Numbered from the stretch's first letter, positions 8,809 to 17,758 are shown. The stretch is DNA of 64,000 nt from an uncultured Paracoccaceae bacterium (GCA_937895435.1 CALAXT010000024.1:1-64000), one strand, 5' to 3'. The notes: generated by a model not told the origin, from the sequence alone. Made by a program: numbers and translations.

Positions 8809-9525
8809 ATGACTGATCCTGCCCAAAATGAGCCCCGCCGCAAAGGTTTCTTTGCCACGATGCGCTCAAGCTTTTTAACCGGTCTGGTGGTGGTTTTACC
8901 GATTGGCCTGACGATTTATTTGATATGGTCGGTGATTGGTTGGATTGACAGCTGGGTGCTGCCGTTTGTACCCGCCTCTTATCAGCCTGATGCATTGTTT
9001 AAATTTTACTTTGGCCCTGACACGGTTTTAAACGTGCGGGGCGTTGGCGTTGTGGTGTTTTTGGTCTTTACCATGCTGGTTGGCTGGTTGGCCAAAGGTC
9101 TTATTGGTCGCTCGATGCTGGTCTACAGCGAAAAGCTGGTCGACCGGATGCCGGTGGTGCGTTCAATTTATAACGGTCTCAAGCAGATTGCCGAAACGGT
9201 CTTTGCCCAATCAGAAACCAATTTTGAAAAGGCCTGTCTGATCGAATATCCGCGCCCTGGAATTTGGGCAATTGGCTTCGTGTCCACAAAAGCCAAGGGC
9301 GAAATCGCACAGAAATTTTCACATGACGTGCGGATGCTGTCGGTTTTTGTGCCAACAACGCCCAATCCTACCTCGGGTTTTTTGCTTTATGTGCCGATGC
9401 AAGATGTCCATATGCTCGACATGAAAATAGAAGACGCCGCCAAGTTGATTATTTCAGCAGGGCTGGTCTATCCGCCCTCAAAACCTGCCCAAGCTCCCAC
9501 CGAACCCGAGGGCGTCGCCGATTAA
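8809..9525 (+). CDS. DUF502 family inner-membrane protein
   Basis: This 238-aa protein belongs to DUF502. Two membrane segments are visible: SFLTGLVVVLPIGLTIYLIW (about residues 19-38) and a second at about 76-97 (VVVFLVFTMLVGWLAKG). Family marks are PLVRSIY-like MPVVRSIYNGLKQI after the second segment and the soluble C-terminal domain with VPTTPNPTSGFLLYV. ATG 8809 is preferred over 8794 because it gives the usual short basic N-terminus. Its function is not established; plant and bacterial homologues are called COV-like. It is convergent with bdhA. Confidence 0.88.
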   Translation: MTDPAQNEPRRKGFFATMRSSFLTGLVVVLPIGLTIYLIWSVIGWIDSWVLPFVPASYQPDALFKFYFGPDTVLNVRGVGVVVFLVFTMLVGWLAKGLIGRSMLVYSEKLVDRMPVVRSIYNGLKQIAETVFAQSETNFEKACLIEYPRPGIWAIGFVSTKAKGEIAQKFSHDVRMLSVFVPTTPNPTSGFLLYVPMQDVHMLDMKIEDAAKLIISAGLVYPPSKPAQAPTEPEGVAD

Positions 9526-9527
9526 GC

Positions 9528-9555
9528 GGACCGCTTTGCGCCTAAAGCGCGGTCC
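9528..9555. terminator. Hairpin between convergent genes, possible bidirectional terminator
   Basis: GGACC-GCTTT (9528-9537) pairs with AAAGC-(GC)-GGTCC (9544-9555), giving a bulged 10-bp stem with a 6-nt loop over the 3' ends of the DUF502 gene and bdhA. No clear U-tract follows on either strand, so the terminator call is weak. Confidence 0.35.
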
Positions 9556-10315
9556 ATCCGCCATCGACCGAAATGGTTGTGCCGGTGATCTGCGCGGCGT
9601 GATCTGAGCACAAAAAGACCGCTGTGCCACCGATCTGATCGGTGGTGGCAAACTCGCGTGACGGCTGCCGCGCCAGCATCACCTCGCGCACGACTGTGTC
9701 ACGGTCCATGCCATGGGTCTGCATTTGATCTGGTATCTGCGCTTCGACCAATGGGGTCAAAACATACCCTGGGCAAATTGCGTTCACGGTGATCTGCTGG
9801 CCCGCAGTTTCAAGCGCTGCAGTTTTGGTAAGCCCCACGATGCCGTGTTTTGCTGCAACATAGGCCGATTTAAACGGCGATGCTGTCAGCCCGTGGGCTG
9901 AGGCGATGTTGATCACCCTGCCCCATCCAGCCTGGCGCATCATTGGCAATGCCACCGCTGTTGTGTGAAAGGCTGAGCTTAGATTGATTGCCAAAACCGC
10001 ATCCCATTTTTCTGGGGCGAACGCTTCGATCGGCGCCACATGCTGGATACCGGCGTTATTGACCAAAATATCGCAAACACCCACTTCGGCAATCAGTCCC
10101 CGGCAGGCCGCGCCTTGCGCCATATCAGCGGCAATATAGCGTGCGCTGACACCAAATTCACGGCCCAGTTCACTTGCCAAAGCGTGATCTTCGGGCCGAT
10201 CTGTGAATGAGTTGATAACAATATCGGCCCCAGCCTTTGCCAATTGCCGGGCCACCCCCAGCCCAATGCCAGAGTTTGATCCAGTGATAACGGCGGTTTT
10301 TCCTGCAAGGAACAT
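9542..10315 (-). CDS. bdhA: 3-hydroxybutyrate dehydrogenase (SDR family)
   Basis: This 257-aa short-chain dehydrogenase oxidises (R)-3-hydroxybutyrate to acetoacetate with NAD+, in turnover of polyhydroxybutyrate or ketone bodies. It shows the cofactor motif GSNSGIG (12-18), NNAG (86-89), catalytic Ser139 and the YxxxK pair Tyr152/Lys156. The substrate-family marks HGLTASPFKSAYVAAKHG, CPGYVLTPLVEAQIPDQ and the terminal SVDGGWTAL match bacterial 3-hydroxybutyrate dehydrogenases. It is monocistronic and convergent with the DUF502 gene. Confidence 0.9.
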   Translation of the reverse strand: MFLAGKTAVITGSNSGIGLGVARQLAKAGADIVINSFTDRPEDHALASELGREFGVSARYIAADMAQGAACRGLIAEVGVCDILVNNAGIQHVAPIEAFAPEKWDAVLAINLSSAFHTTAVALPMMRQAGWGRVINIASAHGLTASPFKSAYVAAKHGIVGLTKTAALETAGQQITVNAICPGYVLTPLVEAQIPDQMQTHGMDRDTVVREVMLARQPSREFATTDQIGGTAVFLCSDHAAQITGTTISVDGGWTAL

Positions 10316-10423
10316 GAGGGCACCCTTTTATGCTGCGATGCCGCATCATATCGCGCGACAGGCCGGATGCCAGCCTCAGATTGGCGTGTGGCGGGAACCT
10401 GCGCGCCTTTGTGCCCAAAGGCG

Positions 10424-10503
10424 AAAAAAAAAGACGCCCGTACAAGACGGGCGTCAAGGTGTTGAGGCAGGTTTCATACAGGCAAGAAACCTATCGAGCA
10501 GTA
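10424..10503 (-). ncRNA. Candidate small RNA, about 80 nt, with its own terminator
   Basis: Reading leftward, a possible start near 10503 is followed by a perfect 7-bp hairpin (AGGTTTC / GAAACCT, arms 10492-10486 and 10475-10469, 10-nt loop TTGCCTGTAT), a single-stranded linker, then the 9-bp terminator hairpin and a nine-U tract. The layout of promoter-like boxes, hairpin, linker and Rho-independent terminator without an open frame is that of a trans-acting bacterial sRNA. I do not recognise a known family (it is not SRP RNA, and no 6S signature is evident to me). The transcript is inferred; the transcription start could be further upstream. Confidence 0.45.
10433..10455 (-). terminator. Strong orphan Rho-independent terminator, leftward
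   Basis: GACGCCCGT (10433-10441) and ACGGGCGTC (10447-10455) form a perfect 9-bp stem with a 5-nt loop. On the minus strand the stem is followed directly by nine U residues (10432-10424), the textbook intrinsic terminator. On the plus strand an A-run precedes the stem, so it is directional. No minus-strand protein gene ends just upstream of it. Confidence 0.85.
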
Positions 10504-10509
10504 AGCGTT

Positions 10510-10537
10510 CTATAAACCGTCGCGCAAAAGGGGCCAA
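10510..10537 (-). promoter_or_regulatory. Possible promoter of the small-RNA candidate
   Basis: On the minus strand TTGGCC (10537-10532) and TTATAG (10515-10510) are separated by 16 nt and match the -35 and -10 boxes at four positions each. They would place the start near 10503, leaving about 80 nt to the end of the U-tract. The match is modest. Confidence 0.35.
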
Positions 10538-10619
10538 GCTAAAAGTTTGAAACCGCTTTGATCCTTGCTTATTGTGGCGGCAAACCCACAGAACACGGGC
10601 AACATAAGGCAGGCAGGTC

Positions 10620-12440
10620 ATGACGATTTTGGGCGATTTTGGGCGCAGGGTTCTGTGTGTCATCGGGCTGGCGCTGTCAGGGCTGTTGCTTGGAACAGGC
10701 ACGCACGCGGCCCCCGCACATGGCATAGCTATGTATGGCCAACCAGCCTTACCACCGGATTTTGTGTCGCTGCCCTATGCCAACCCAGACGCCCCACAGG
10801 GTGGTGAGATCGTATTTGGTGAGGCAGGCGGTTTTGATTCGCTTAACCCCTTTATCCTTAAGGGCCGGGCCCCAGCTGGGCTGTCAGCCCTGACGGTAGA
10901 GACACTGATGGGCCGCAGTTACGCCGAGCCATTCACGCTTTACGGGCTGTTGGCCGAATCAGTTTTGGCGGGGGCGCAACGAGAATGGGTTGAATTCACC
11001 CTGCGGCCCAATGCCCGATTCGCAGATGGTGCGCCGGTTACAATTGAGGATGTTATTTGGTCTTTTGAAACGCTGGGCACCCAAGGCCACCCACGCTATC
11101 TGGGCAGCTGGAAAAAAGTGGCCAATACACAACAGACCGGCCCCCGTTCCGTACGATTTACATTTAATGAGATTGACCGCGAATTGCCGCTGATCTTGGG
11201 GCTGCGACCCATTTTGCAAAAGGCCCAATGGGCTGGGCGTGCGTTTGATGTCTCAAGCCTTGAGGCGCCTATTGGCTCGGGGCCCTATATCGTTGACCGC
11301 TTTGAGCCAGGCCGGTCTATCACCTATCGCAAAAATCCGAATTGGTGGGGTCAAGATCTGGCCTTTAACCGCGGCCGCCATAATTTCGAAACCATCCGCT
11401 ATGACTATTTTGGCGACGCCAGCGTGATATTTGAAGCGTTTAAATCGGGTGCCCTGTCCAGCTATCGTGAAAGCAGCGTGGCAAAATGGGCGCGAAACTA
11501 TGATTTTCCGGCCATTGCCTCGGGGGCCATTCTTAAATCTGAGGTGCCGCACCAACGCCCATCTGGGATCAACGGGCTGGCATTTAACACCCGCCGGCCG
11601 CTTTTTTTCGATTGGCGCGTGCGCGAGGCACTGATCTTAGCATTCAACTTTGAATTCATAAACAACACCCTCAATGCCGGCGCCCTGCCCCGCATTCGGT
11701 CGTATTTTTCAAACTCGGCTCTCGCCATGGGCCAAGGCCCGGCCACGGGACGTGTCGCGGCGGCGCTGGCCCCCTTTGCTGATAGCCTGCTGCCCGACAC
11801 GTTTGAGGGCTATGTTTTGCCCAAAAGCGATGGGTCTGAGGCCAACCGCACCAACACCCGCCGTGCCGCAGCCCTGCTGCGCGAGGCGGGCTGGCAAGTT
11901 ACAGATGGCCAACTGCGCGACGTCTCTGGGCGGCCATTTACCTTTGAGGTTTTGCTGGCCCAAGGCGCAGATGAGGCGCAATCAATCGTTACGATTTACG
12001 CCGAAGCGCTCAAACGTTTGGGCATCACTGTACGGGTTTCAACTGTTGATGCTGCGCAATATGTTGAGCGCACCAATACCTATGATTTCGACATGACCCC
12101 CTATGTCCGGGCTCTGTCGCTTTCGCCGGGAAATGAGCAGATGCTTTATTGGGGCCATGAGGGTGTCACCCAACCCGGATCGCGCAATTGGATGGGGATC
12201 GATAGCCCCGCCGCCGAGGCCATGATTGCACGCATGCTGTCAGCCGATGACCAGCAAGATTTTATTGCTGCCGCCCGCGCACTGGACCGGATCTTGACCG
12301 CAGGGCGCTACGTGATACCCTTTTGGTATTCCGATGTATCGCGGCTTGCCCATAAGAGGGTGTTGAAATTTCCGGGTAATTTGCCCATTTACGGCGACTG
12401 GATCGGCTTTCAGCCCGATGTCTGGTGGTATGAGGAGTAG
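10620..12440 (+). CDS. YejA-like extracellular solute-binding protein, family 5
   Basis: This 606-aa periplasmic binding protein belongs to SBP family 5 (oligopeptides, microcin C-like compounds). A signal peptide covers about residues 1-31, ending at an AHA-type site near GTHAAPA. The YejA-type opening is seen: LPYANPDAPQGGEIVFG then FDSLNPFIL. The GSGPYIVDRFEPGRSITYRK segment and YWGHEGVTQPGSRN near the C-terminus also fit. No YejB, YejE or YejF permease or ATPase is adjacent, so its transporter partners must lie elsewhere. The next gene starts 2 nt after its stop. Confidence 0.9.
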   Translation: MTILGDFGRRVLCVIGLALSGLLLGTGTHAAPAHGIAMYGQPALPPDFVSLPYANPDAPQGGEIVFGEAGGFDSLNPFILKGRAPAGLSALTVETLMGRSYAEPFTLYGLLAESVLAGAQREWVEFTLRPNARFADGAPVTIEDVIWSFETLGTQGHPRYLGSWKKVANTQQTGPRSVRFTFNEIDRELPLILGLRPILQKAQWAGRAFDVSSLEAPIGSGPYIVDRFEPGRSITYRKNPNWWGQDLAFNRGRHNFETIRYDYFGDASVIFEAFKSGALSSYRESSVAKWARNYDFPAIASGAILKSEVPHQRPSGINGLAFNTRRPLFFDWRVREALILAFNFEFINNTLNAGALPRIRSYFSNSALAMGQGPATGRVAAALAPFADSLLPDTFEGYVLPKSDGSEANRTNTRRAAALLREAGWQVTDGQLRDVSGRPFTFEVLLAQGADEAQSIVTIYAEALKRLGITVRVSTVDAAQYVERTNTYDFDMTPYVRALSLSPGNEQMLYWGHEGVTQPGSRNWMGIDSPAAEAMIARMLSADDQQDFIAAARALDRILTAGRYVIPFWYSDVSRLAHKRVLKFPGNLPIYGDWIGFQPDVWWYEE

Positions 12441-12442
12441 GC

Positions 12443-12562
12443 ATGAAAAAGACAATATTGATCGCGGCAATGCTGATTGCGCTTGCGGGATGCAACACCG
12501 TCAGTGGCTTTGGCCAAGACATCAGCGGCACAGCTGACCGGGTTGGCAGCTGGTTCTATTAA
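12443..12562 (+). CDS. Entericidin-like small lipoprotein
   Basis: This 39-aa reading frame starts at ATG 12443 behind GAGGAG, which overlaps the end of the YejA-like gene. It has a lysine-rich n-region (MKKTILI), a short hydrophobic core and a lipobox LALAGC with Cys at residue 17; the mature part is only 23 residues, with NTVSGFGQDISGTADRVG. This matches the entericidin EcnA/EcnB family, small lipoproteins first described in E. coli as a bacteriolytic toxin/antidote pair. In most alphaproteobacteria only one member occurs and its role is unclear. It is probably cotranscribed with the YejA-like gene. Confidence 0.8.
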   Translation: MKKTILIAAMLIALAGCNTVSGFGQDISGTADRVGSWFY

Positions 12563-12615
12563 TCCCCCTGCCCCTATTTTTGTTTGCGGGCCACCGCAGA
12601 ACTGGACCGCACATT

Positions 12616-13269
12616 ATGACTACGCTTGATATTTTTTCCGATCCAATTTGCCCGTGGTGTCTGATTGGCAAATCTCTTTTAGATCGCGCTTTGGAAAGCC
12701 GCCCGGCCCATCCGTTTCAGGTTGTGTGGCATCCATTTCAGCTGAACCCTCAGATGCCCCGAGGGGGCATGGATCGGCGCGATTATCTAGAACAGAAATT
12801 CGGATCGAAAGAAAACGCGGTCCGGGTATATGCACGCATCGCCGAAGCCGCCAAGGCAGCGGGCGTTGAAATTCACTTTGAAAAAATGCGCCGCACCCCA
12901 AACACAATGGATGCGCATCGGCTGATCCATTGGGCCGGGATTGAGGGGCGGCAAAACGCCGTTGTCAGCGCGCTGTTCTCAGCCTATTTTCGCGAAGGTG
13001 CGGATATTGGGCAGGCAGATGTCTTGCTGGCCATCGCTGAACGCGCGGGCATGGATCGCGCAATGGTCACACGGTTGCTGGCCAGTGACAGTGATCTAAG
13101 TGAAATCCGCACCCGTGATTTTCACGCCCGCTCGCGTGGGATTACCTCGGTGCCGACATTCATCGTTGATCATGCCCATGCCGTGCCGGGGGCGCAGCCA
13201 ACTGCGCTTTGGCAGAGCGTTATTGATGATTTGCTGGCGCAAACGGCACAATCTGGAGCTGAGGGGTAA
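12616..13269 (+). CDS. DsbA-family oxidoreductase, FrnE-like
   Basis: This 217-aa thioredoxin-fold protein with a DsbA helical insert has the active site CPWC in DPICPWCLIGK (near residues 10-20). It has no signal peptide, so it is cytosolic, as expected for FrnE/2-hydroxychromene-2-carboxylate isomerase-like members. SRGITSVPTFIVDH near the C-terminus holds the cis-Pro loop. Redox or isomerase activity on a small molecule or polyketide-like substrate is known for relatives; the substrate here is unknown. The start at 12616 is preferred over the upstream in-frame 12580. Confidence 0.88.
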   Translation: MTTLDIFSDPICPWCLIGKSLLDRALESRPAHPFQVVWHPFQLNPQMPRGGMDRRDYLEQKFGSKENAVRVYARIAEAAKAAGVEIHFEKMRRTPNTMDAHRLIHWAGIEGRQNAVVSALFSAYFREGADIGQADVLLAIAERAGMDRAMVTRLLASDSDLSEIRTRDFHARSRGITSVPTFIVDHAHAVPGAQPTALWQSVIDDLLAQTAQSGAEG

Positions 13270-13424
13270 AGCCGCGGCAAATTTTGCGGCATTTGCATAC
13301 AAAATCACGCGCGTTCGGCTGGTGACTTGAACAACCTATTCGCTTTTTATCAGCGCCGTGCTAGCTCACGAATCGTGGCACATGGGTTTTCTTGGCCCGT
13401 TTTTTCCACGTCAGGGGCGTTATT

Positions 13425-14639
13425 ATGGCGATTTGGAAACAAATTCTTTTGATCATCGGGTTGGGCGCGATTTTGATCGCAGCGGCTGGCAGGTTTGCAC
13501 CCCAAACCTGGCCTTACTTGCAAAATGCTGGTCTCTTGGCGCCATTGCAAAGCCTGGGTATCGCGCCCATAACCGATGACGCGCCCAAAAGCGAAAAAAA
13601 GGCCGCTGACAGCAGTCGTGGCGGGCGTGGTGGCAAGGGGGGTGGCCCTATCGCCGTTATCGCTGTGGCCCCGGTTCCCGCCATCATCAATGACAAGCTC
13701 ACCGCCATTGGCACCGGTCAAGCCCTGCGCTCTGTGGCGATCCGCCCCGAAGTGTCTGGCCGCCTGATCGGTCTGCATGTCTCCGCAGGTGATTTTGTCG
13801 CGCCGCAAACCGTGATTGCAAATCTTGACCGAGAAGCCACCGAAATTGCGCTAGACCGTGCGCGGCTCTTGGTCGATGACGCCCAAACCAAGTTGACACG
13901 GCTGGAACAGCTGCAAAAATCTGGGGCTGCCACCAATTTGCAAATGAAAGATGCAAATCTTGCCTTGCAAAATGCTTTGCTTGGCCAGCGTCAGGCCGAG
14001 TTTGATCTGTCGCGCCGCGCCATCATTGCGCCCATTGGCGGTTATGTTGGCTTGATTGGCGCCGAGGTTGGCGATCAAGTCACCGCATCGACTGAACTTT
14101 TATGGTTAGAGGACCGGTCAAGCCTGCTTGTGGAATTTCGGGTGCCCGAACGTTTGGTGAGCCAAATTGAGATTGGATCAGACGTCCAACTTCGTCCGCT
14201 GGCGCATCCAAACGAAACAATCGCAGGCACGATCACAGCGATTGACAACCGCGTTGATGAGGCCAGCCGCACCCTGCGTGTTCAGGCCATGCTTGGTAAC
14301 GGCCAAGATCGGTTGCGCAGTGGTATGGCGTTTGAAATCATGCTGAGCTTTTCGGGCGAAACTGCACCCAGCGTTGATCCGCTTGCCATCCAATGGGGCA
14401 GTTCTGGATCTTATGTATGGGTTGTGCGTGACGGCAAGGCCGCACGGGTCAGTGTGCAAATATTGCAGCGCAATGCCGAGGCTGTGTTGATCCGGGCTGA
14501 GTTCCAAGACGGTGATCTGGTTGTGACCGAAGGGGTGCAAAACCTGCGCCCCGGATCAGACGTGGCCCCAAAAGACCCACTTGGAAAAGCCTCAGAAGCC
14601 GCAGCCCCAAGCGCTCCAAACGAAAGGCCAAAATCATGA
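13425..14639 (+). CDS. RND efflux periplasmic adaptor (HlyD/AcrA family)
   Basis: This 404-aa membrane fusion protein has one N-terminal membrane anchor (about residues 5-24), a low-complexity stretch with SSRGGRGGKGGG (about 65-80), then lipoyl (RPEVSGRLIGLHVSAGDFV), alpha-hairpin (LDRARLLVDDAQTKLTRLEQ) and beta-barrel domains. It links the inner-membrane RND pump to an outer-membrane channel. ATG 13425 is chosen over an upstream TTG. Its stop overlaps the start of the pump gene (ATGA, 14636-14639). No TolC-like gene is next to them. Confidence 0.92.
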   Translation: MAIWKQILLIIGLGAILIAAAGRFAPQTWPYLQNAGLLAPLQSLGIAPITDDAPKSEKKAADSSRGGRGGKGGGPIAVIAVAPVPAIINDKLTAIGTGQALRSVAIRPEVSGRLIGLHVSAGDFVAPQTVIANLDREATEIALDRARLLVDDAQTKLTRLEQLQKSGAATNLQMKDANLALQNALLGQRQAEFDLSRRAIIAPIGGYVGLIGAEVGDQVTASTELLWLEDRSSLLVEFRVPERLVSQIEIGSDVQLRPLAHPNETIAGTITAIDNRVDEASRTLRVQAMLGNGQDRLRSGMAFEIMLSFSGETAPSVDPLAIQWGSSGSYVWVVRDGKAARVSVQILQRNAEAVLIRAEFQDGDLVVTEGVQNLRPGSDVAPKDPLGKASEAAAPSAPNERPKS

Positions 14640-17600
14640 CGCACGAGGGACGCACCGCAGAGGGTGCGATGGCGCTTTTCGTGCGGCGCCCGGTGCTGGC
14701 TATCGTCTTGAACGTTCTGATTGTGATGGCAGGCTTGGCCGCGCTGTTTGGGGTTGAGGTGCGCGAACTGCCCGACGTTGATCGCCCCGTGGTCACCATC
14801 AGCGGCAATTTTCCCGGCGCCGCCCCCGAAACCATTGACCGCGAGCTGACCGCCGCCATTGAGGGGGCCGCCGGCCGCGTGGCGGGGGTTAAATCTATCT
14901 CCTCTTCATCGCAATTTGGTCGTAGCCGCGTCACGGTTGAGTTTTCTGACGACGTCAACCTTGATGTCGCCGCAACAGATTTGCGCGATGCCATCGGACG
15001 GATATCAAATTCACTGCCCGATGGCGCAGATGACCTGCGTATTGTGAAAGCCGATGCCAATGCCGATGCTGTGATGCGGATCGCTGTCACCTCATCGCGC
15101 CGCTCGGCCGAGGAACTGACACGCGTTGTTGCCGATCTTGTGGAAGATCGGCTGCTGTCTGCCCCCGGTGTCGCGGATTTGCAAATTTATGGCCAGCGCA
15201 ACGCGCTCTTTCGGGTTGATATCGACTTGATGCAAATGGCCAGCCGCGGGCTGACATTGGCGGATCTGCGCAACAGCCTCCGCAATGTGGCCTTTGATGC
15301 GCCAGCGGGCGCGTTGAGCAGCGAACGCCAAAGCATCGTCGTGCGTACCACCGCCACCGTCACCACACCCGCCGAATTTGAAGCCATTGAGGTCGCGCCC
15401 AATGTCCGTTTGGGCGATGTTGCACGCGTCAGTTTGGGGCCAGAAACCGGGCAAAGCGTGCTGCGCGCCAATGGCCAAACCGGAATCGGTCTTGGTGTCA
15501 TCCGTCAGGCCCAAAGCAACACGCTTGAAATTTCAGCCGCGGTGCGGGCCATCGTGGCCAACTTGTCCGATGTTCTGCCCCCCGATGTCAGCATCTTTGT
15601 GACCAGTGATGATGCCACATTCGTGCGGGGCGCCATTACCGAAGTGGCCACCACTTTGGTATTGGCGATGGTGATCGTTGTGGCGATTATCTATATTTTT
15701 CTGCGCGATTTGCGCGCAACACTTATCCCGGCTGTAACAATGCCTTTGGCGCTGATTGGCACCTTGGCTGCGATTTATCTGGTGGGATTTTCCGTTAATA
15801 TCCTGACGCTTTTGGCACTGGTTTTGGCCACGGGCATGGTGGTTGATGACGCGATTGTGGTGCTGGAAAACATTGTGCGGCGGCGTGCACAGGGCATGGG
15901 TGCGCGTGCAGCGGCCGTCTTGGGCGTGCAAGAGGTGTTTTTTGCGGTATTGGCCACCACGGCCACTTTGGCTGCGGTTTTCGTGCCACTGTCATTTTTG
16001 CCCGGACAGACGGGTGGGCTTTTCCGCGAGTTTGGCTTTACCCTTTCAATGGCGGTTCTATTGTCATCGGTGGTGGCACTGACGCTTTGCCCAATGCTGG
16101 CCAGCCGATTGTTGCGGGCGGGCGACACGGGCGCGTCTGACCGTGGCCCCGGGCTGATGGGGCGGTTGGGTCAAGCACTGGCTTGGGCCTATTTGTCCAG
16201 TCTGCGTGTCGTGTTGCGGGTGCCTCTGGTCACGGTGGCGGTGGCGGTTGCCTTTGCGTTTGCGGCCAGCGTTGCGGCCGTATCTTTACGGCAAGAACTG
16301 ACGCCACCCGAAGATCGCGCATTGGCACTGCTGCGCGTTCAGGCGCCCCAGGGCGTGGCACTGGATTACATGACCAGCAAGATGCGTGAAATTGAAAGCT
16401 TGGTGACACCGCTGCGCGCCAGCGGCGAAGTAACCAATATTTTTTCCATCACCGGGCTGCGCGGTCAGGCCAACCAGGGCTTTATGGTCATGACACTGGC
16501 ACCTTGGGAAAGTCGCGAGCGCAGTCAACAAGACATCGTGGGTCAAATCAACGGCATGTTGCGCGGTGTGATCGGCGTGCGGGCCTTTGCCATTCAACCC
16601 AACTCTTTGGGTATTCGTGGCGCCGGTCAGGGGCTTAGTGTCGCCATCCTTGGCTCAGACTATGCCAAAATGGCGATCGATGCGCAGGCCATCGTTGACG
16701 CATTGCAGGCAGATCCGGCGTTTGGTCAGGTGCGATTGGGCTATGAAACCACCCAGCCTCAGTTGTTCATCACCGTCGATCGCAGCCGCGCGGCAGACCT
16801 TGGCATTAATATCGATGGTTTGGGCGAGGCGATGCAGGCGGTTCTCGATGGCCGATCGGTCGGCACAATTTTTGTTGAAGATCGCAGCTTTGATATCAAA
16901 ATGGTCTCAACCGCGCAGCCCGTGAATGACCCGGGTGATTTGGAACGACTGTTTGTGCAAAGCCGGGATGGTAAAATGGTGCCAATCTCATCTTTTGTGT
17001 CGTTGGAAGAACGTGCGGTGGCCCCCGAACTGAACCGCGAAGCACAGATGCGCTCTGTGCCGATCACGGCAGGTCTCACTGATGATTTGGCGCTGGGTGA
17101 TGCGTTGGAGCAGCTGAAAACGATCGCTGCAGAAATTTTGCCCCCGGACAGTCGGGTGCAGCCCTTGGGCGAGGCCGCGACCCTTACGGAAAATTCAAAT
17201 GGGTTGTTCCTGACCTTTGGGTTTGCAATAGCGGTCGTGTTTTTGGTGCTGTCTGCCCAGTTTGAAAGCTTTATCGCGGCGCTCATTGTGATGGCGACCG
17301 TGCCACTTGGGCTTGCCTGCGCAATCTTTGCGCTGCTGCTGACGGGGGGCAGCATCAATGTTTACAGTCAAATTGGGCTGGTGCTTTTGGTGGGCATCAT
17401 GGCCAAAAACGGCATCTTGATTGTCGAATTTGCCAATCAATTGCGCGACAAAGGGGCCGACGTGCACAGTGCCATCATGGGAGCGGCAACAATCCGTCTG
17501 CGCCCTGTGATGATGACAATGGCCTCAACCGTGTTGGGCGGTGTGCCGCTGATCCTATCCCAAGGTGCGGGGGCCGAGGCGCGAACGGTGTTGGGCTTTG

Positions 17601-17758
17601 TGATCGTTGGCGGTTTGGGGTTTGCGACGCTGTTTACGCTTTATCTTACACCTGTGGCCTACCTGTTGCTGGCAGGATTCAGCACGCCACGCAGCACCGA
17701 AGAGGCCCGATTGATGCGCGAATTAGCCGAGGCTGACGCTCAGCCCAACCAAATGTAA
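14636..17758 (+). CDS. RND multidrug efflux permease (AcrB/HAE1 family)
   Basis: This 1040-aa proton-driven exporter has the full-length RND layout: TM1 near the N-terminus (VLAIVLNVLIVMAGLAALFG), two large periplasmic loops, and the internal duplication with TM segments around 335-465 and 860-1020. Family marks are GNFPGAAPETIDRELT, GMVVDDAIVVLENI (the Asp pair of the proton relay in TM4), and GIMAKNGILIVEFANQLRD in the second half. It works with the adaptor upstream. An internal ATG at 14669 (MALFVRRP) gives a more standard N-terminus; 14636 is retained because of the ATGA overlap. Substrates are unknown. Confidence 0.94.
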   Translation: MTHEGRTAEGAMALFVRRPVLAIVLNVLIVMAGLAALFGVEVRELPDVDRPVVTISGNFPGAAPETIDRELTAAIEGAAGRVAGVKSISSSSQFGRSRVTVEFSDDVNLDVAATDLRDAIGRISNSLPDGADDLRIVKADANADAVMRIAVTSSRRSAEELTRVVADLVEDRLLSAPGVADLQIYGQRNALFRVDIDLMQMASRGLTLADLRNSLRNVAFDAPAGALSSERQSIVVRTTATVTTPAEFEAIEVAPNVRLGDVARVSLGPETGQSVLRANGQTGIGLGVIRQAQSNTLEISAAVRAIVANLSDVLPPDVSIFVTSDDATFVRGAITEVATTLVLAMVIVVAIIYIFLRDLRATLIPAVTMPLALIGTLAAIYLVGFSVNILTLLALVLATGMVVDDAIVVLENIVRRRAQGMGARAAAVLGVQEVFFAVLATTATLAAVFVPLSFLPGQTGGLFREFGFTLSMAVLLSSVVALTLCPMLASRLLRAGDTGASDRGPGLMGRLGQALAWAYLSSLRVVLRVPLVTVAVAVAFAFAASVAAVSLRQELTPPEDRALALLRVQAPQGVALDYMTSKMREIESLVTPLRASGEVTNIFSITGLRGQANQGFMVMTLAPWESRERSQQDIVGQINGMLRGVIGVRAFAIQPNSLGIRGAGQGLSVAILGSDYAKMAIDAQAIVDALQADPAFGQVRLGYETTQPQLFITVDRSRAADLGINIDGLGEAMQAVLDGRSVGTIFVEDRSFDIKMVSTAQPVNDPGDLERLFVQSRDGKMVPISSFVSLEERAVAPELNREAQMRSVPITAGLTDDLALGDALEQLKTIAAEILPPDSRVQPLGEAATLTENSNGLFLTFGFAIAVVFLVLSAQFESFIAALIVMATVPLGLACAIFALLLTGGSINVYSQIGLVLLVGIMAKNGILIVEFANQLRDKGADVHSAIMGAATIRLRPVMMTMASTVLGGVPLILSQGAGAEARTVLGFVIVGGLGFATLFTLYLTPVAYLLLAGFSTPRSTEEARLMRELAEADAQPNQM

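Larger units (their letters stand above)
10316..10619. other. 304-nt gap between divergent bdhA and YejA-like gene
   Basis: No open frame here has a ribosome binding site or family resemblance. The gap contains a strong leftward intrinsic terminator (10433-10455), a second perfect hairpin (10469-10492) and a promoter-like pair (10510-10537), all on the minus strand. Since bdhA starts further left at 10315, this terminator cannot serve bdhA, and no gene to its right is on the minus strand; it is therefore attributed to a small RNA. Confidence 0.6.

Noticed and set aside
10454-10726. 90-codon leftward frame overlapping the YejA-like gene start and the small-RNA candidate
   Set aside because: No ribosome binding site and no recognisable protein features; it overlaps a signal-peptide coding region antisense. 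The terminator downstream is better explained by a non-coding RNA, though a small protein cannot be fully excluded.
14449-15090. 213-codon leftward open frame at the adaptor/pump junction
   Set aside because: It is antisense to the RND genes with Ser/Thr/Arg-rich composition typical of shadow frames.
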